Shown: positions 33,770 to 43,095, numbered from the stretch's first letter. The stretch: DNA of 64,000 nt from Lachnospiraceae bacterium (GCA_003507655.1 DNUZ01000030.1:123149-187148); one strand, 5' to 3'. Made by a program: numbers and translations. The notes: a model not told the origin generated them from the sequence alone.

Positions 33770-34999
33770 ATGAAAAAAATAATACTTTCCCTATTTCTTG
33801 CCCTGCAGCTTGCATGTACCCCACTGCTGTCACTGACTGCACAGTCCGCCCCGATTACATATGAAGCAGGTATTTCCCAAAATGCGGCAAAAAAAGCTGA
33901 TGATAATAAAAAAACAGGAGATACCCTGACTCTATCCGCTCCGAGTGTCCTTTTGATGGAGGCTAAGAGCGGAACGATCATCTATGAAAAGGATGCCAAC
34001 AAGCAGATGCCTCCTGCCAGCATCACGAAAATCATGACCCTGCTTTTGATCTTTGACGCTTTAGATGCCGGAAAAATTTCTTTAGAGGATACAGTTACGG
34101 TTTCCGAATATGCAGCAAGCATGGGCGGCTCACAGGTGTTCTTAGAACCCGGAGAAACCCAGAATGTGGACACCATGATCAAATGTATCGCCGTGGCAAG
34201 TGCGAATGATGCCTGCGTGGCAATGGCAGAACACATTGCAGGCTCTGAAGAGGAATTCGTTGCAAGAATGAACCAGCGGGCAAAAAAACTCGGCATGAAA
34301 AACACCACCTTCGTCAACTGTTGCGGACTGGATGTTGACGGACATCTGACCACAGCCTATGACATTGCCCTGATGTCGCGTGAATTAATTACAAAATATC
34401 CAAAGATCCATGATTACTCCATGATCTGGATGGATACCATTACACACGAAACCAAAAAGGGAAGTAAAGAATTCGGTCTGACCAATACGAACAAATTAGT
34501 CCGGCAATACCAGTATACGACCGGATTAAAAACCGGTTCCACAGGAAAAGCAAAATTCTGTGTCTCTGCCACGGCAAAAAAAGATAAAACAGAACTGATT
34601 GCCGTTGTTATGGCAGCCCCGGACCCAAAGGGAAGATTTCAGGATGCCGCGAACCTGCTCAACTACGGTTTTGCAAAATGCCAGTTCTACTCTGACCCGA
34701 ATACGAAAAAACTCAAACCTTTAACCGTCAAAAACGGAACCAGGGATACCGTGGACGTCAGCTATGAAACTCCTTTTCAATTTGTAGATACGAAGGGAAG
34801 TGACCTGAACTCCATTAAAAAAGAAATTTCTCTTCCAAAGACCGTGACCGCTCCCGTAAAAAAGGGCGATGTTCTTGGAAAAGCAACCTATTCTTTAGAC
34901 GGAAAAGTCATTGGGGAAGTGAACATTGTAAGCGAACAGAATGTGAAAAAAGCCGGATTTAGCGACTATTTCAAAAAGCTGTTTCACGCGTTTTTCTAA
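33770..34999 (+). CDS. second D-alanyl-D-alanine carboxypeptidase (DacF-like)
   Basis: A 409-aa S11 penicillin-binding protein on the plus strand. Signal peptide at the N-terminus, a ~40-residue linker (KKADDNKKTGD), then SxxK in PASITKIMTL, SAN in VASANDACVAMAEH, and KTGSTGKAKF. The C-terminus has the beta domain and an amphipathic end (KAGFSDYFKKLFHAFF) that would bind the membrane, as in PBP5. It resembles the one at 26541 but has its own context. Its last 29 nt overlap the convergent aroK gene. Confidence 0.95.
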   Translation: MKKIILSLFLALQLACTPLLSLTAQSAPITYEAGISQNAAKKADDNKKTGDTLTLSAPSVLLMEAKSGTIIYEKDANKQMPPASITKIMTLLLIFDALDAGKISLEDTVTVSEYAASMGGSQVFLEPGETQNVDTMIKCIAVASANDACVAMAEHIAGSEEEFVARMNQRAKKLGMKNTTFVNCCGLDVDGHLTTAYDIALMSRELITKYPKIHDYSMIWMDTITHETKKGSKEFGLTNTNKLVRQYQYTTGLKTGSTGKAKFCVSATAKKDKTELIAVVMAAPDPKGRFQDAANLLNYGFAKCQFYSDPNTKKLKPLTVKNGTRDTVDVSYETPFQFVDTKGSDLNSIKKEISLPKTVTAPVKKGDVLGKATYSLDGKVIGEVNIVSEQNVKKAGFSDYFKKLFHAFF

Positions 35000-35483
35000 G
35001 AATTTCTTCTGCAACCGCCTGTATTCCCATATGCGAGGCATCCACTGTGATGTCCGCATATTTTTTGTACAATACACTTCTGCTGTCATACAGATCTTTT
35101 AAGGTTTCCTCCGGTTTTAAGGCAACGCCCCGCTGTTCTAAACTTCCTAAGCGTGTCCTTAGTTCTTCATATGGAAGATAGATATAGACCACTGTGGAAA
35201 TTTCTTTTAAATGCTGCATGGCATTTTCTTCATAGACAACACTACCACCCGTGGCAATCACCGTACGCTTTGCTTCAATGGATGCGTTGACCTCTCCTTC
35301 GATCTCTAAAAATCCCTCGCGTCCGTGGATCTCGATCAGTTCGTGCAGCAGTTTTCCCGTCTTTTGCTGTATTAACAGATCCGAATCCAAAAAATGATAT
35401 CCTGCGATTTTTGCTAAGACCACTCCGACCGTACTTTTTCCTGCCCCCGGCATTCCCACTAATGTGATATTCTCTTTCTTCAT
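34971..35483 (-). CDS. aroK: shikimate kinase
   Basis: Fifth step of the shikimate pathway to aromatic amino acids. The 170-aa P-loop kinase has GMPGAGKSTVGVVLA, the shikimate-binding DSDLLI, ATGGSVVYEENAM, and the LID region RLGSLEQRGVAL. It is a typical length. The C-terminal codons lie within the 3' end of the plus-strand carboxypeptidase (29-nt overlap), leaving no room for separate terminators. No other aro gene is in the window. It follows cls by 20 nt. Confidence 0.95.
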   Translation of the reverse strand: MKKENITLVGMPGAGKSTVGVVLAKIAGYHFLDSDLLIQQKTGKLLHELIEIHGREGFLEIEGEVNASIEAKRTVIATGGSVVYEENAMQHLKEISTVVYIYLPYEELRTRLGSLEQRGVALKPEETLKDLYDSRSVLYKKYADITVDASHMGIQAVAEEILRKTRETAF

Positions 35484-35503
35484 ATTGATACTCCTTTATC
35501 TTC

Positions 35504-37039
35504 CTATAACAACGGTGCAAACAAACGCAACAGACATTGTAAAACCTTCACATACCACTCTCTGTTCTGACAGAATCCTAACGAGATAGTCTTAGACTGT
35601 TCGATGGTATTCAATACATCCTCTTTTACCTGCCGTACGGCTTTGGATCTGTACATATAAATTCCACATTCATAATGCAGATAGAGACTGCGGTAGTCTA
35701 AATTAATACTTCCGACGGTAGCAATCTCATCGTCACATACAAAACATTTTGCATGGATAAAACCTTTGGCAAACTGATAGATTTTTACATTTGCCTTTAA
35801 TAATTCCTGATAATAGGACTGTGTCAGTAAAAATACCAGCTTCTTATCCGGGATTCCCGGTGTGACAATGCGGACATCCACGCCGGATTTTGCCGCGTTG
35901 CAAAGTGCTACGCACATTTCTTCGTCAATGATCAGATATGGCGTAAAAATATAGACATAGTCCTTGGCATAGTTGATGATGTTCAGATAAATATTTTCTG
36001 CCTGATTCTCATGGTCGATCGGCGAATCGGCATAAGGCTGTACATAGCCATCGGATTCGTACTGTTTTTTCCAGTTGATCTGTGGTTTATATGCCAGATA
36101 ATTCTCCGTAGAATGATTTGCAAAGTTCCACATCTGCAAAAACATCGCCGTAAAATTCCAGACTGCCTTTCCTTCGATTCTGACTCCGGTATCCTTCCAA
36201 TAGCCAAAACGGGTCGTCACATTGATATACTCATCCGCAATATTGATGCCTCCGGTAAATGCAGTCTTTCCATCCACAACCAGGATTTTCCTGTGATCCC
36301 TGTTATTCATAATGATGGACATGATCGGACGGAACGGATTAAATGCGGTACACTTGATCCCACGCTCTTCCATTTTCTTATAATAGCCTGCCGGAAGTTT
36401 GCTGATACATCCCACATCATCGTAGATCATACGGACCTCTACACCCTGTTTTACTTTTTCTTCTAAGGCTGCTAAAAGCTGCTCTAACATGATCCCGTCT
36501 TCAAAGATGAAGTATTCTAAAAAAATAAATGTCTCCGCTTCCTTAACTGCTTCTAACATCTTCGGGAACAATTCTTCACCGGATGGATAATATTCGGTCT
36601 TTGTATATTCACAAACCGGATAGCCTGCCCAGTCCTTGATATATTTTGTCTGGTTATAGATACGTTTGTTCTCGTTTCGTATCTTTTCTTCTACCTGTTC
36701 GTCTCCTGCTAAAAACGGGTTTAATTCTTCATTGACACGCTCTAAACGTTCCTCTGTATGTTTTGTTAATTTTGCTCTTCCAAAGACAAAATATAAAGTC
36801 ACGCCAAAGATCGGTGCCACTAAGATCAGAAAAATCCACGACATCCGCCCCGCCGCATTTCCATCCTTATCTGAGATTATGATTGCCAGTATTAGGGCAA
36901 TGGCACGAAATCCTAAGTTGATAAATGTAAATTGCAGACTGAACTGATAAAGTACCGTTGCTAACCAGAAAAACTGGATGACAATGGCTAAAAAGATCAA
37001 TACCAGTCTGCTAAAAAGGATATTTCCCAGTTTCTTCAT
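35504..37039 (-). CDS. cls: cardiolipin synthase (phospholipase D superfamily)
   Basis: Joins phosphatidylglycerol molecules to make cardiolipin. The 511-aa protein has two N-terminal membrane helices (about residues 8-75, with RMSWIFLILVAPIFGVTLYFVFG), then two HKD motifs: NRDHRKILVVDGKTAFTGGIN and KGFIHAKCFVCDDEIATVGSINLD. QFAKGF precedes the second. Upstream aroK follows it in the same direction. The family call is firm. Confidence 0.94.
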   Translation of the reverse strand: MKKLGNILFSRLVLIFLAIVIQFFWLATVLYQFSLQFTFINLGFRAIALILAIIISDKDGNAAGRMSWIFLILVAPIFGVTLYFVFGRAKLTKHTEERLERVNEELNPFLAGDEQVEEKIRNENKRIYNQTKYIKDWAGYPVCEYTKTEYYPSGEELFPKMLEAVKEAETFIFLEYFIFEDGIMLEQLLAALEEKVKQGVEVRMIYDDVGCISKLPAGYYKKMEERGIKCTAFNPFRPIMSIIMNNRDHRKILVVDGKTAFTGGINIADEYINVTTRFGYWKDTGVRIEGKAVWNFTAMFLQMWNFANHSTENYLAYKPQINWKKQYESDGYVQPYADSPIDHENQAENIYLNIINYAKDYVYIFTPYLIIDEEMCVALCNAAKSGVDVRIVTPGIPDKKLVFLLTQSYYQELLKANVKIYQFAKGFIHAKCFVCDDEIATVGSINLDYRSLYLHYECGIYMYRSKAVRQVKEDVLNTIEQSKTISLGFCQNREWYVKVLQCLLRLFAPLL

Positions 37040-37099
37040 CTCTTCACCTACTCTTTTGCTTTCCTGTCTGCCTATCGTATCACAAAAACGCTCTTATGT

Positions 37100-37990
37100 C
37101 TAATGCATGAGCCGTACTAAATCCAGGCAGCCCCACACATGCTGTTCTTTTCTGTCGCAGCTTCTGTTGGCAGTCTGGTACAGACGAAGTTTTACATCCT
37201 TTGGGGACATCTGCGGATATTTGCTTAACAGTAGTGCAATCGCGCCGGAAACCACCGGTGTTGCCATCGATGTTCCGCTTTTTGTCGTATAACCGTCATT
37301 ATGCACATCACAGCTTGTAATTTTTGTTCCCGGAGCTAATATTTCGGGTTTTATGACACAACTGTCGGTCGGACCTCTTCCGCTGTAGCCTCTGCGAAGT
37401 CCCTGCCCCTGTGCCTGACGGTTATCATCATCACTGCTTCCTACCGTAATGATCGTCCGACAGATTCCGGGGATTGTGACCGAATTTCCTGCCGGTCCGT
37501 TATTTCCCGCTGCCGCCACCACTACGATCCCGGCATCCCAGACCTCTTCCACTAATTTGATCAGTTCTACCTGCTCTTCTTCTCTGGCATTTTTTAACAT
37601 TCCAACAGAAATATTTAAAATCCTTATGTTATATTCATCCTTATGCTCTAACATCCATCGGATCGCTTTTTTGACCTGTCTGGTATTCCCACCGCCTCTG
37701 CGGTCTAATACTTTAATCGGCAAAATGCCACATCCCGGTGCCATTCCCATATATTGTCCCCTGCTCGCACAACCGTCTGCACCGATGATCCCCGCCACAT
37801 GCGTACCGTGACCGTTGTCGTCATAACATTCCGTTTCATTTCCTAAGACATCGTAAAATCCTTTCACCCTTCCTCTTAGATCTTTATGCAAAAAAAGCCC
37901 GGTATCCATCACCGCAACTGTAATTCCCTTACCAGTATACCCTCTTTTATGGGCATATGATGTATTTAACAGTTCTCTGATCCGCTCCAC
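37100..37990 (-). CDS. S8 family serine peptidase (subtilase), without signal peptide
   Basis: A 296-aa subtilisin-like peptidase with the full triad: Asp in VAVMDTGLFLH, His in NGHGTHVAGII, Ser in SGTSMATPVVSGAIALLL, and the oxyanion Asn in VVAAAGNNGPAG. There is no signal peptide and no prodomain, so it is probably an intracellular subtilisin-like enzyme. The start is a GTG at 37990 with AAGGA 7 nt upstream. It lies on its own between cls and the pnp terminator. Confidence 0.92.
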   Translation of the reverse strand: MERIRELLNTSYAHKRGYTGKGITVAVMDTGLFLHKDLRGRVKGFYDVLGNETECYDDNGHGTHVAGIIGADGCASRGQYMGMAPGCGILPIKVLDRRGGGNTRQVKKAIRWMLEHKDEYNIRILNISVGMLKNAREEEQVELIKLVEEVWDAGIVVVAAAGNNGPAGNSVTIPGICRTIITVGSSDDDNRQAQGQGLRRGYSGRGPTDSCVIKPEILAPGTKITSCDVHNDGYTTKSGTSMATPVVSGAIALLLSKYPQMSPKDVKLRLYQTANRSCDRKEQHVWGCLDLVRLMH

Positions 37991-38064
37991 TTGATTTTCC
38001 TTTTTCTATTAACCTATGCAGGTTTTATTGCAAAGTGTGAACGGCTTTTAGAACTAAGTGGCAC

Positions 38065-38105
38065 AAAAGGGCTATCCCAAAGATTTCTCTTTTGGATAGC
38101 CCCTC
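38065..38105 (-). terminator. terminator downstream of pnp
   Basis: GGGGCTATCC and GGATAGCCC pair around a ~16-nt loop and are followed by TTTTG on the minus strand. Confidence 0.85.
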
Positions 38106-38130
38106 TTATTTTTGGTCTATATCATTCTTT

Positions 38131-40224
38131 TTATTTTGCGTCTGCCGGAACGTCTTTGATAGAGAAGCTGATTCTTCCCATCTTGTCTTTTCCAAGGCAT
38201 ACCACGGTTACTTTATCTCCTAAGGTCAGAACATCTTCTACATGGTTGATTCTTTCCTTGGCAATTTTAGAAATGTGGACCATTCCCTCTTTACCAGGAG
38301 CAAATTCAACAAATGCTCCGAACTCTTTGATGCTGATAACAGTTCCTTTAAAGATCTGTCCTGCTTCAAAATCAGTTGTGATGATCTTGATCATCTCCAC
38401 TGCCTTCTGCATTGCATCAGCATCTACACCACATACGGATACTGCACCGTCATCGGTAATATCGATCTTCACACCGGTTCTTTCGATAATCTCGTTGATG
38501 GTCTTTCCTCTCTGACCTACTACATCACCGATCTTTGCCGGATCGATCTGGATTCTGATGATCTTCGGTGCATATTTGCCAACTTCTTTTCTAGGCTCTG
38601 CGATCGCACCTTTCATCACTTCCATAATGAAGAGTCTTGCCTCTCTGGTTCTGCGGATTGCCTCTTCTACGATCGGTCTTGTCAGTCCGTGGATCTTGAT
38701 ATCCATCTGAATCGCTGTGATACCCTCGGTTGTTCCGGTTACTTTGAAGTCCATATCGCCAAAGAAATCCTCTAATCCCTGGATATCTGTCAATACTAAA
38801 TAGTCATCATCTGTCTCTCCGGTTACTAAACCACAGGAAATTCCTGCTACCATCTTCTTGATCGGTACTCCGGCTGCCATTAAGGACATGCAGGATGCAC
38901 AGGTAGATGCCATGGAGGTAGAACCATTGGACTCAAATGTCTCGGATACGGCACGGATCGCATATGGGAACTCCTCTTCGGAAGGAAGTACCGGAAGTAA
39001 TGCTCTCTCTGCTAATGCTCCATGTCCGATCTCACGACGTCCCGGTCCTCTGCTTGGTTTTGTCTCACCTACAGAGTAGGATGGGAAGTTGTAGTGATGC
39101 ATGTAACGTTTGGATACTTCGTTCTCATCCAGTCCGTCAATTTTCTGTACTTCTGATAATGGTGCTAAGGTTACCACATCGCAGATCTGTGTCTGTCCAC
39201 GCGTAAACATTGCAGAACCATGTACTCTTGGAATCAGGTCTACTTCTGCTGCAAGCGGACGGATCTGGTCAATGGCACGACCATCCGGACGTTTGTGGTC
39301 TTTTAAGATCATCTTTCGAACGGTCTTTTTCTGATACTGATAAATGGCTTCTCCTAAGATTTCAAGCCACTCTTCCTTCTCAGCAAATGCTTCTTCTAAT
39401 TTTTCGGTAATCTGACGGATATTCTCCTCTCTTACCTGTTTCTCATCAGTAAAGACTGCCTCTTCCATTTCTGCAGGAGGTACGATCTCTTTGATCGCTG
39501 CAAACATTTCCTCAGGGATTGCACAGCTTGTATAGTCATGTTTTGGTTTGCCGACTTCTGCTACGATCTCATCAATGAATTTGATGATCGTCTGGTTTAC
39601 TTCATGTGCGGTATAAATCGCATCGATCATTTTTGCTTCCGGAACTTCGTTTGCACCGGCTTCGATCATGATGACTTTTTCTCTGGTAGATGCTACGGTC
39701 AGATTTAAATCACCTTTTTTCCACTGCTCCTGGGATGGGTTGATGATGAATTCTCCATCGATCATTCCAACCTGTGTCATGGCACAAGGACCGTCAAATG
39801 GGATATCGGAAATGCAGGTTGCGATTGCTGCTCCAAGCATTGCTACGATTTCCGGTCTGCAGGCCGGATCTACGCTCATAACCATGTTGTTTAAGGTAAC
39901 ATCATTTCTGTAATCCTTTGGGAAAAGCGGACGCATCGGTCTGTCGATCACACGGGATGTTAAGATTGCATTCTCAGATGCTTTTCCCTCTCTTTTATTA
40001 AATCCTCCAGGAATCTTTCCTACGGAATATAATTTTTCTTCAAACTCTACGCTGAGTGGGAAGAAGTCAATGCCATCTCTTGGCTTATCGGATGCAGTTG
40101 CAGTAGATAATACCGTAGTATCACCATATTTCATAAATGCTGCTCCGTTTGCCTGCTTTGCGACTTTGCCTACCTCTACCGTAAGTGGTCTTCCGGCAAG
40201 TTCCATTGTAAAACTTTTGAACAT
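38131..40224 (-). CDS. pnp: polynucleotide phosphorylase
   Basis: A 3'-5' phosphorolytic exoribonuclease of the degradosome and RNA turnover. The 697-aa sequence has two RNase PH-like domains (N-terminal MKYGDTTVLSTA, FFPLSVEFEEKLY, IDRPMRPLFPKDYR; second IHGSAMFTRGQTQ with YNFPSYSVGE), KH domain (IGDVVGQRGKTINEIIERTG) and C-terminal S1 domain (GTVISIKEFGAFVEFAPGKEGMVHIS). Length and order are standard. It follows rpsO, the classic rpsO-pnp arrangement, with a 236-nt structured gap. Confidence 0.97.
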   Translation of the reverse strand: MFKSFTMELAGRPLTVEVGKVAKQANGAAFMKYGDTTVLSTATASDKPRDGIDFFPLSVEFEEKLYSVGKIPGGFNKREGKASENAILTSRVIDRPMRPLFPKDYRNDVTLNNMVMSVDPACRPEIVAMLGAAIATCISDIPFDGPCAMTQVGMIDGEFIINPSQEQWKKGDLNLTVASTREKVIMIEAGANEVPEAKMIDAIYTAHEVNQTIIKFIDEIVAEVGKPKHDYTSCAIPEEMFAAIKEIVPPAEMEEAVFTDEKQVREENIRQITEKLEEAFAEKEEWLEILGEAIYQYQKKTVRKMILKDHKRPDGRAIDQIRPLAAEVDLIPRVHGSAMFTRGQTQICDVVTLAPLSEVQKIDGLDENEVSKRYMHHYNFPSYSVGETKPSRGPGRREIGHGALAERALLPVLPSEEEFPYAIRAVSETFESNGSTSMASTCASCMSLMAAGVPIKKMVAGISCGLVTGETDDDYLVLTDIQGLEDFFGDMDFKVTGTTEGITAIQMDIKIHGLTRPIVEEAIRRTREARLFIMEVMKGAIAEPRKEVGKYAPKIIRIQIDPAKIGDVVGQRGKTINEIIERTGVKIDITDDGAVSVCGVDADAMQKAVEMIKIITTDFEAGQIFKGTVISIKEFGAFVEFAPGKEGMVHISKIAKERINHVEDVLTLGDKVTVVCLGKDKMGRISFSIKDVPADAK

Positions 40225-40420
40225 ATCTTTTCTCCTTTTCTTTCCGGGAGCCTGACTCCCTGCTCTGACAGAAGATGCCGAAACTACTGAAAAAGCTACG
40301 ATATACCTCTTACTCTTATGCTCTTTTCATACCCTTTTCAGTGGTCCCGGGTTCCTTCTTCTGCCGGTTACAAAATATCCGCTAAAATCTTATCTTCCAT
40401 ATTTTTCACGGAATAAACGC
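40225..40420 (-). promoter_or_regulatory. structured pnp leader
   Basis: Between the rpsO terminator and pnp lie two long-range stems: GGCAGAAGA (minus, 40365-40357) with TCTTCTGTC (40275-40267), and ACTGAAAAG with CTTTTTCAGT (40343-40334 with 40295-40286). A GGGAG/CTCCC hairpin lies close to the start codon. In E. coli the pnp leader forms a double stem-loop cut by RNase III and is autoregulated by PNPase. This leader is a plausible equivalent; it has not been matched to a named family. Confidence 0.55.
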
Positions 40421-40421
40421 T

Positions 40422-40449
40422 AAAATAGAGCGGAAAGACTCCGCTCTAT
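40422..40449 (-). terminator. terminator of rpsO
   Basis: ATAGAGCGGA and TTCCGCTCTAT pair with a short loop, then TTTT on the minus strand, just after the rpsO stop at 40462. Any expression of pnp from the rpsO promoter requires readthrough. Confidence 0.85.
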
Positions 40450-40461
40450 CCTTAGGCCATA

Positions 40462-40728
40462 CTATTTTCTGATACCTAAACGCTCAATTAAAGAACGATA
40501 TCTTTCAATATCGATTTTCTTCAGGTAATCTAATAATCCACGTCTCTGACCTACCATCTTTAAAAGACCTCTTCTGGAATGATGATCCTTTGGATTTGCT
40601 TTTAAGTGCTCTGTCAGCTCCTGAATTCTTGCTGTTAAAATAGCAACCTGAACTTCCGGTGAACCTGTATCATTTGGTGTTCTACCGTACTCTGCAATAA
40701 TAGCCTGTTTCTTTTCCTTTGCGATCAT
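40462..40728 (-). CDS. rpsO: 30S ribosomal protein S15
   Basis: The 88-aa S15 primary 16S rRNA binder. [42 protein letters not shown] and [23 protein letters not shown] are canonical; the length from the ATG at 40728 is the family standard. AAGGAGG lies 8 nt upstream. A longer frame from 40764 is not used. Confidence 0.98.
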   Translation of the reverse strand: MIAKEKKQAIIAEYGRTPNDTGSPEVQVAILTARIQELTEHLKANPKDHHSRRGLLKMVGQRRGLLDYLKKIDIERYRSLIERLGIRK

Positions 40729-40830
40729 TGTATAATCCTCCTTATTTGATAAACGCCCTGACATGTATGATACTCAGTAAAGGGTCGGAGTTGTCCGTCT
40801 ACCGAATATGGGCTGAACTCATACCTTGCA

Positions 40831-40859
40831 AGTATATCATAGACATCCTTTATTGTAAA
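40831..40859 (-). promoter_or_regulatory. promoter of rpsO
   Basis: TTTACA (40854-40859), 17-nt spacer, TATACT (40831-40836) on the minus strand. It leaves a ~95-nt leader before rpsO in which GTATGA (40824-40819) can pair with TCATAC (40770-40765), a candidate S15 autoregulatory element. Confidence 0.8.
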
Positions 40860-40906
40860 CTGTTTTTCAGAAAAAATGTCTGTTTTTTAGCACGGTCTGC
40901 CAACAT

Positions 40907-41692
40907 TTAATCTGTCAGTTTTGTGTGGGACAATCCCTCAATGACATCCGACATTTTCTTTACATTTTCGGAAACAGATACATTTAAGGTATTACAGTCT
41001 CTTGCCAGTTTTTCTACCTCTCCTGCCACAATTGCAAACCCCCTTCCTGCTTCTCCTGCTCTTGCTGCCTCAATGCTTGCGTTCAATGCTAACATCTTCT
41101 GCTGTCTCTGGATCGCATTCAACTGATTCGTATTTCCCTCAATATTCTCCATCAGTCCCTTACATTCTGCAATTCCATCTTTGATACGCTGCATCAGACG
41201 ACCGTTATAGGTCTCATTATATCCTGCATCCATACAGTTATTTAACGCATCTCCTAACAAAAATGCGGATGCATTGATTCCTTCTTCGGAACGGACATTG
41301 ACCTTCTTTAATGCCTCTATGTATTCATCTTCATCAATACTTAATTCTCTTGCAACCTGGCGGAATTTCTCTTCGTCCGGATCTTTTGGCAATACCTGTC
41401 CACCGATAACGGCTCCGACTTTTTCACCTTTTACAACAAGATCAATACTGAAATCGATCAGTCCTGCATGACAGTGGTACACGCCGGTTCCTTCACGGTC
41501 ACATTTCTCGCAGCGTCTCTTACCCTCTGCACTCTCTCTTGTATATTTAACACAAAAATCTGTAAAATTAAAACAGTCAGAAATATAATTTCCATCCATG
41601 TCTACTGCAACGGTTGCCAGTCCGGTTGCTCTTGCCCAGTTCTTCATAATTTCATGGAATTTACCCATATCCGTAAAATCCTGTATTCTCAT
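40907..41692 (-). CDS. soluble chemoreceptor-like protein: PocR ligand-binding domain plus short MCP signalling tip
   Basis: A 261-aa cytoplasmic sensor. Residues ~1-160 match the PocR domain ([20 protein letters not shown], with the cysteine set [42 protein letters not shown], and GGQVLPKD). Residues ~190-255 match the conserved MCP hairpin tip ([32 protein letters not shown]), much shorter than in normal receptors. There are no membrane helices. PocR domains bind small metabolites such as 1,2-propanediol in cobalamin regulation. I choose the ATG at 41692 because GGAGG is 8 nt upstream; the ATG at 41707 overlaps that GGAGG. Confidence 0.87.
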   Translation of the reverse strand: MRIQDFTDMGKFHEIMKNWARATGLATVAVDMDGNYISDCFNFTDFCVKYTRESAEGKRRCEKCDREGTGVYHCHAGLIDFSIDLVVKGEKVGAVIGGQVLPKDPDEEKFRQVARELSIDEDEYIEALKKVNVRSEEGINASAFLLGDALNNCMDAGYNETYNGRLMQRIKDGIAECKGLMENIEGNTNQLNAIQRQQKMLALNASIEAARAGEAGRGFAIVAGEVEKLARDCNTLNVSVSENVKKMSDVIEGLSHTKLTD

Positions 41693-41726
41693 ATAGTCTT
41701 CCTCCATACACCAGTACTTTAATTAT

Positions 41727-41755
41727 ATTTTACTATGATTATGACACGATGACAA
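41727..41755 (-). promoter_or_regulatory. promoter of the PocR-domain gene
   Basis: TTGTCA (41750-41755), 17-nt spacer, TAAAAT (41727-41732) on the minus strand. Nothing further seen up to the terminator at 41872. Confidence 0.65.
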
Positions 41756-41871
41756 GCAAATATTCCATGCTGCAATTGTTACTTATTTAACGATATTTTA
41801 AGGAAAGACCGGACTTATACAGGCCGGATCGTTCTGTTGTACCAAAGGATAAAAAACATTTTTGCAAAACA

Positions 41872-41911
41872 GAAAAATACCATCCACAACCGCGTTGTGA
41901 ATGGTATTTCC
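41872..41911 (-). terminator. terminator of the NlpC/P60 gene
   Basis: AAATACCATTCACAAC and GTTGTGGATGGTATTTTTC pair with a 3-nt loop and a T-run on the minus strand, 48 nt after the stop. Confidence 0.85.
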
Positions 41912-41958
41912 ATGAATAACTATAAAAACTATTATAAAATTCATTTCAAACTCCTAAT

Positions 41959-43032
41959 CTAGTCACCCAATACTCTGGTTACACAGATCGGGGAACGGTA
42001 AAATGCATTGGAGATCTTGATTCCTGTCTTCTTAGAACTTGCATGTACGATTTGTCCGTTTCCAATGTAAATTGCAACATGGCTGATACTGCTTCCGCTT
42101 CCGTAGAAGAATAAATCTCCCGGTTTTGCCTCTGATGCACTAATCCTTGTACCACAATTTGCCTGTGCTTTAGAGGAATGTGGCAGATATACACCGTATT
42201 TTGCAAAAATAGAAAGTGTAAATCCGGAACAGTCAGCGCCGTTTGTCAGGCTTGTACCACCCCAGACATACGGATTTCCAACAAACTGTGTTGCATAGGA
42301 AATCAGATCTACTCTGACATCGGATACTCCGTTGCCATAGCGAACCTCTGTCATGGTCATTGCTTTTGGAAGCTGTACGGAAATATCTACATAGTCTTTG
42401 CTGATAAATCCGTTGGTGTTATCTAAATCGACTTTTACCCAGCCGCTTAAATCTTCTAAAACGTTCAGTTCCTCACCCTGTGGCATTAATGCTAAAATGC
42501 TGCACTCTGTATTTGGCTCTTCCCTGACATTTAAAGTTGGTGTCTTAACGGTTGCAATCGTCTGCTTTACTTCTTCTGCACGGGCTGCTGCCTCTTCTCC
42601 CGTGATCAGGTAATCTGCACTGACATAACCTGTCACATCACCGGACTGGATCTTATACCAGCCATCTAAAGTCTCTAAGATCTCGCCTGCGGCATTCTTT
42701 GGCATCTTACCTACCATGCTGCTGTCTGCAGAAGGAGTCTCTCTGACATTCAAGGTCTCCTCAACATTTGCAATTCCTAAATTTGTATATCCGTAAATCG
42801 TAGCAGGTGCTTCTTTTGTTACCTCCACATCATTCTCTGATACGCTTGCCTCTTCTTTCTGCTCTGCCGGCTTGTCCTTAATTGCTTCTGTAAACAATGC
42901 TCCCGCACCGGCAACGGTCTGTACCTTGTTCGCTTCCTTAGCCTGTGCCGTTAAGCCTGTCAGACTGCTTCCTGTAAAAATAAGGGTTCCTGCCATTGCG
43001 ATTGCAAGGAACCGATTTATATTCTGATTCAT
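41959..43032 (-). CDS. secreted SH3b/NlpC-P60 peptidoglycan endopeptidase
   Basis: A 357-aa exported cell-wall hydrolase. Signal peptide (AMAGTLIFTGSSLTGLTAQA), two SH3b repeats (LGIANVEETLNVRETPSADSSMVG with YVSADY and VKTPTLNVREEPNTECSILA with FISKDY), then the C-terminal NlpC/P60 domain: catalytic Cys in NGADCSGFTLSIFAKYGV, His in SISHVAIYIGNGQIVHAS. Cleavage is usually between D-Glu and the diamino acid of stem peptides. A consensus promoter with a WalR-like box lies upstream, consistent with wall-stress control. Confidence 0.93.
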   Translation of the reverse strand: MNQNINRFLAIAMAGTLIFTGSSLTGLTAQAKEANKVQTVAGAGALFTEAIKDKPAEQKEEASVSENDVEVTKEAPATIYGYTNLGIANVEETLNVRETPSADSSMVGKMPKNAAGEILETLDGWYKIQSGDVTGYVSADYLITGEEAAARAEEVKQTIATVKTPTLNVREEPNTECSILALMPQGEELNVLEDLSGWVKVDLDNTNGFISKDYVDISVQLPKAMTMTEVRYGNGVSDVRVDLISYATQFVGNPYVWGGTSLTNGADCSGFTLSIFAKYGVYLPHSSKAQANCGTRISASEAKPGDLFFYGSGSSISHVAIYIGNGQIVHASSKKTGIKISNAFYRSPICVTRVLGD

Positions 43033-43053
43033 AAAAACCTCCTGATAAAGAAA

Positions 43054-43082
43054 AACAGTAGAATATGTAATACTCTACTGTT
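43054..43082 (-). promoter_or_regulatory. terminator-like hairpin in the NlpC/P60 leader
   Basis: AACAGTAGA and TCTACTGTT pair over 9 bp with an 11-nt loop and are followed by TTTTCTTT on the minus strand, 20-50 nt before the ATG. It lies downstream of the promoter and could attenuate transcription or protect the mRNA. Confidence 0.6.
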
Positions 43083-43095
43083 ACGTTGTTTTTAA

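Noticed and set aside
38242-38775. 177-aa plus-strand frame opposite pnp
   Set aside because: Antisense shadow with no start signal; pnp is fully conserved there.
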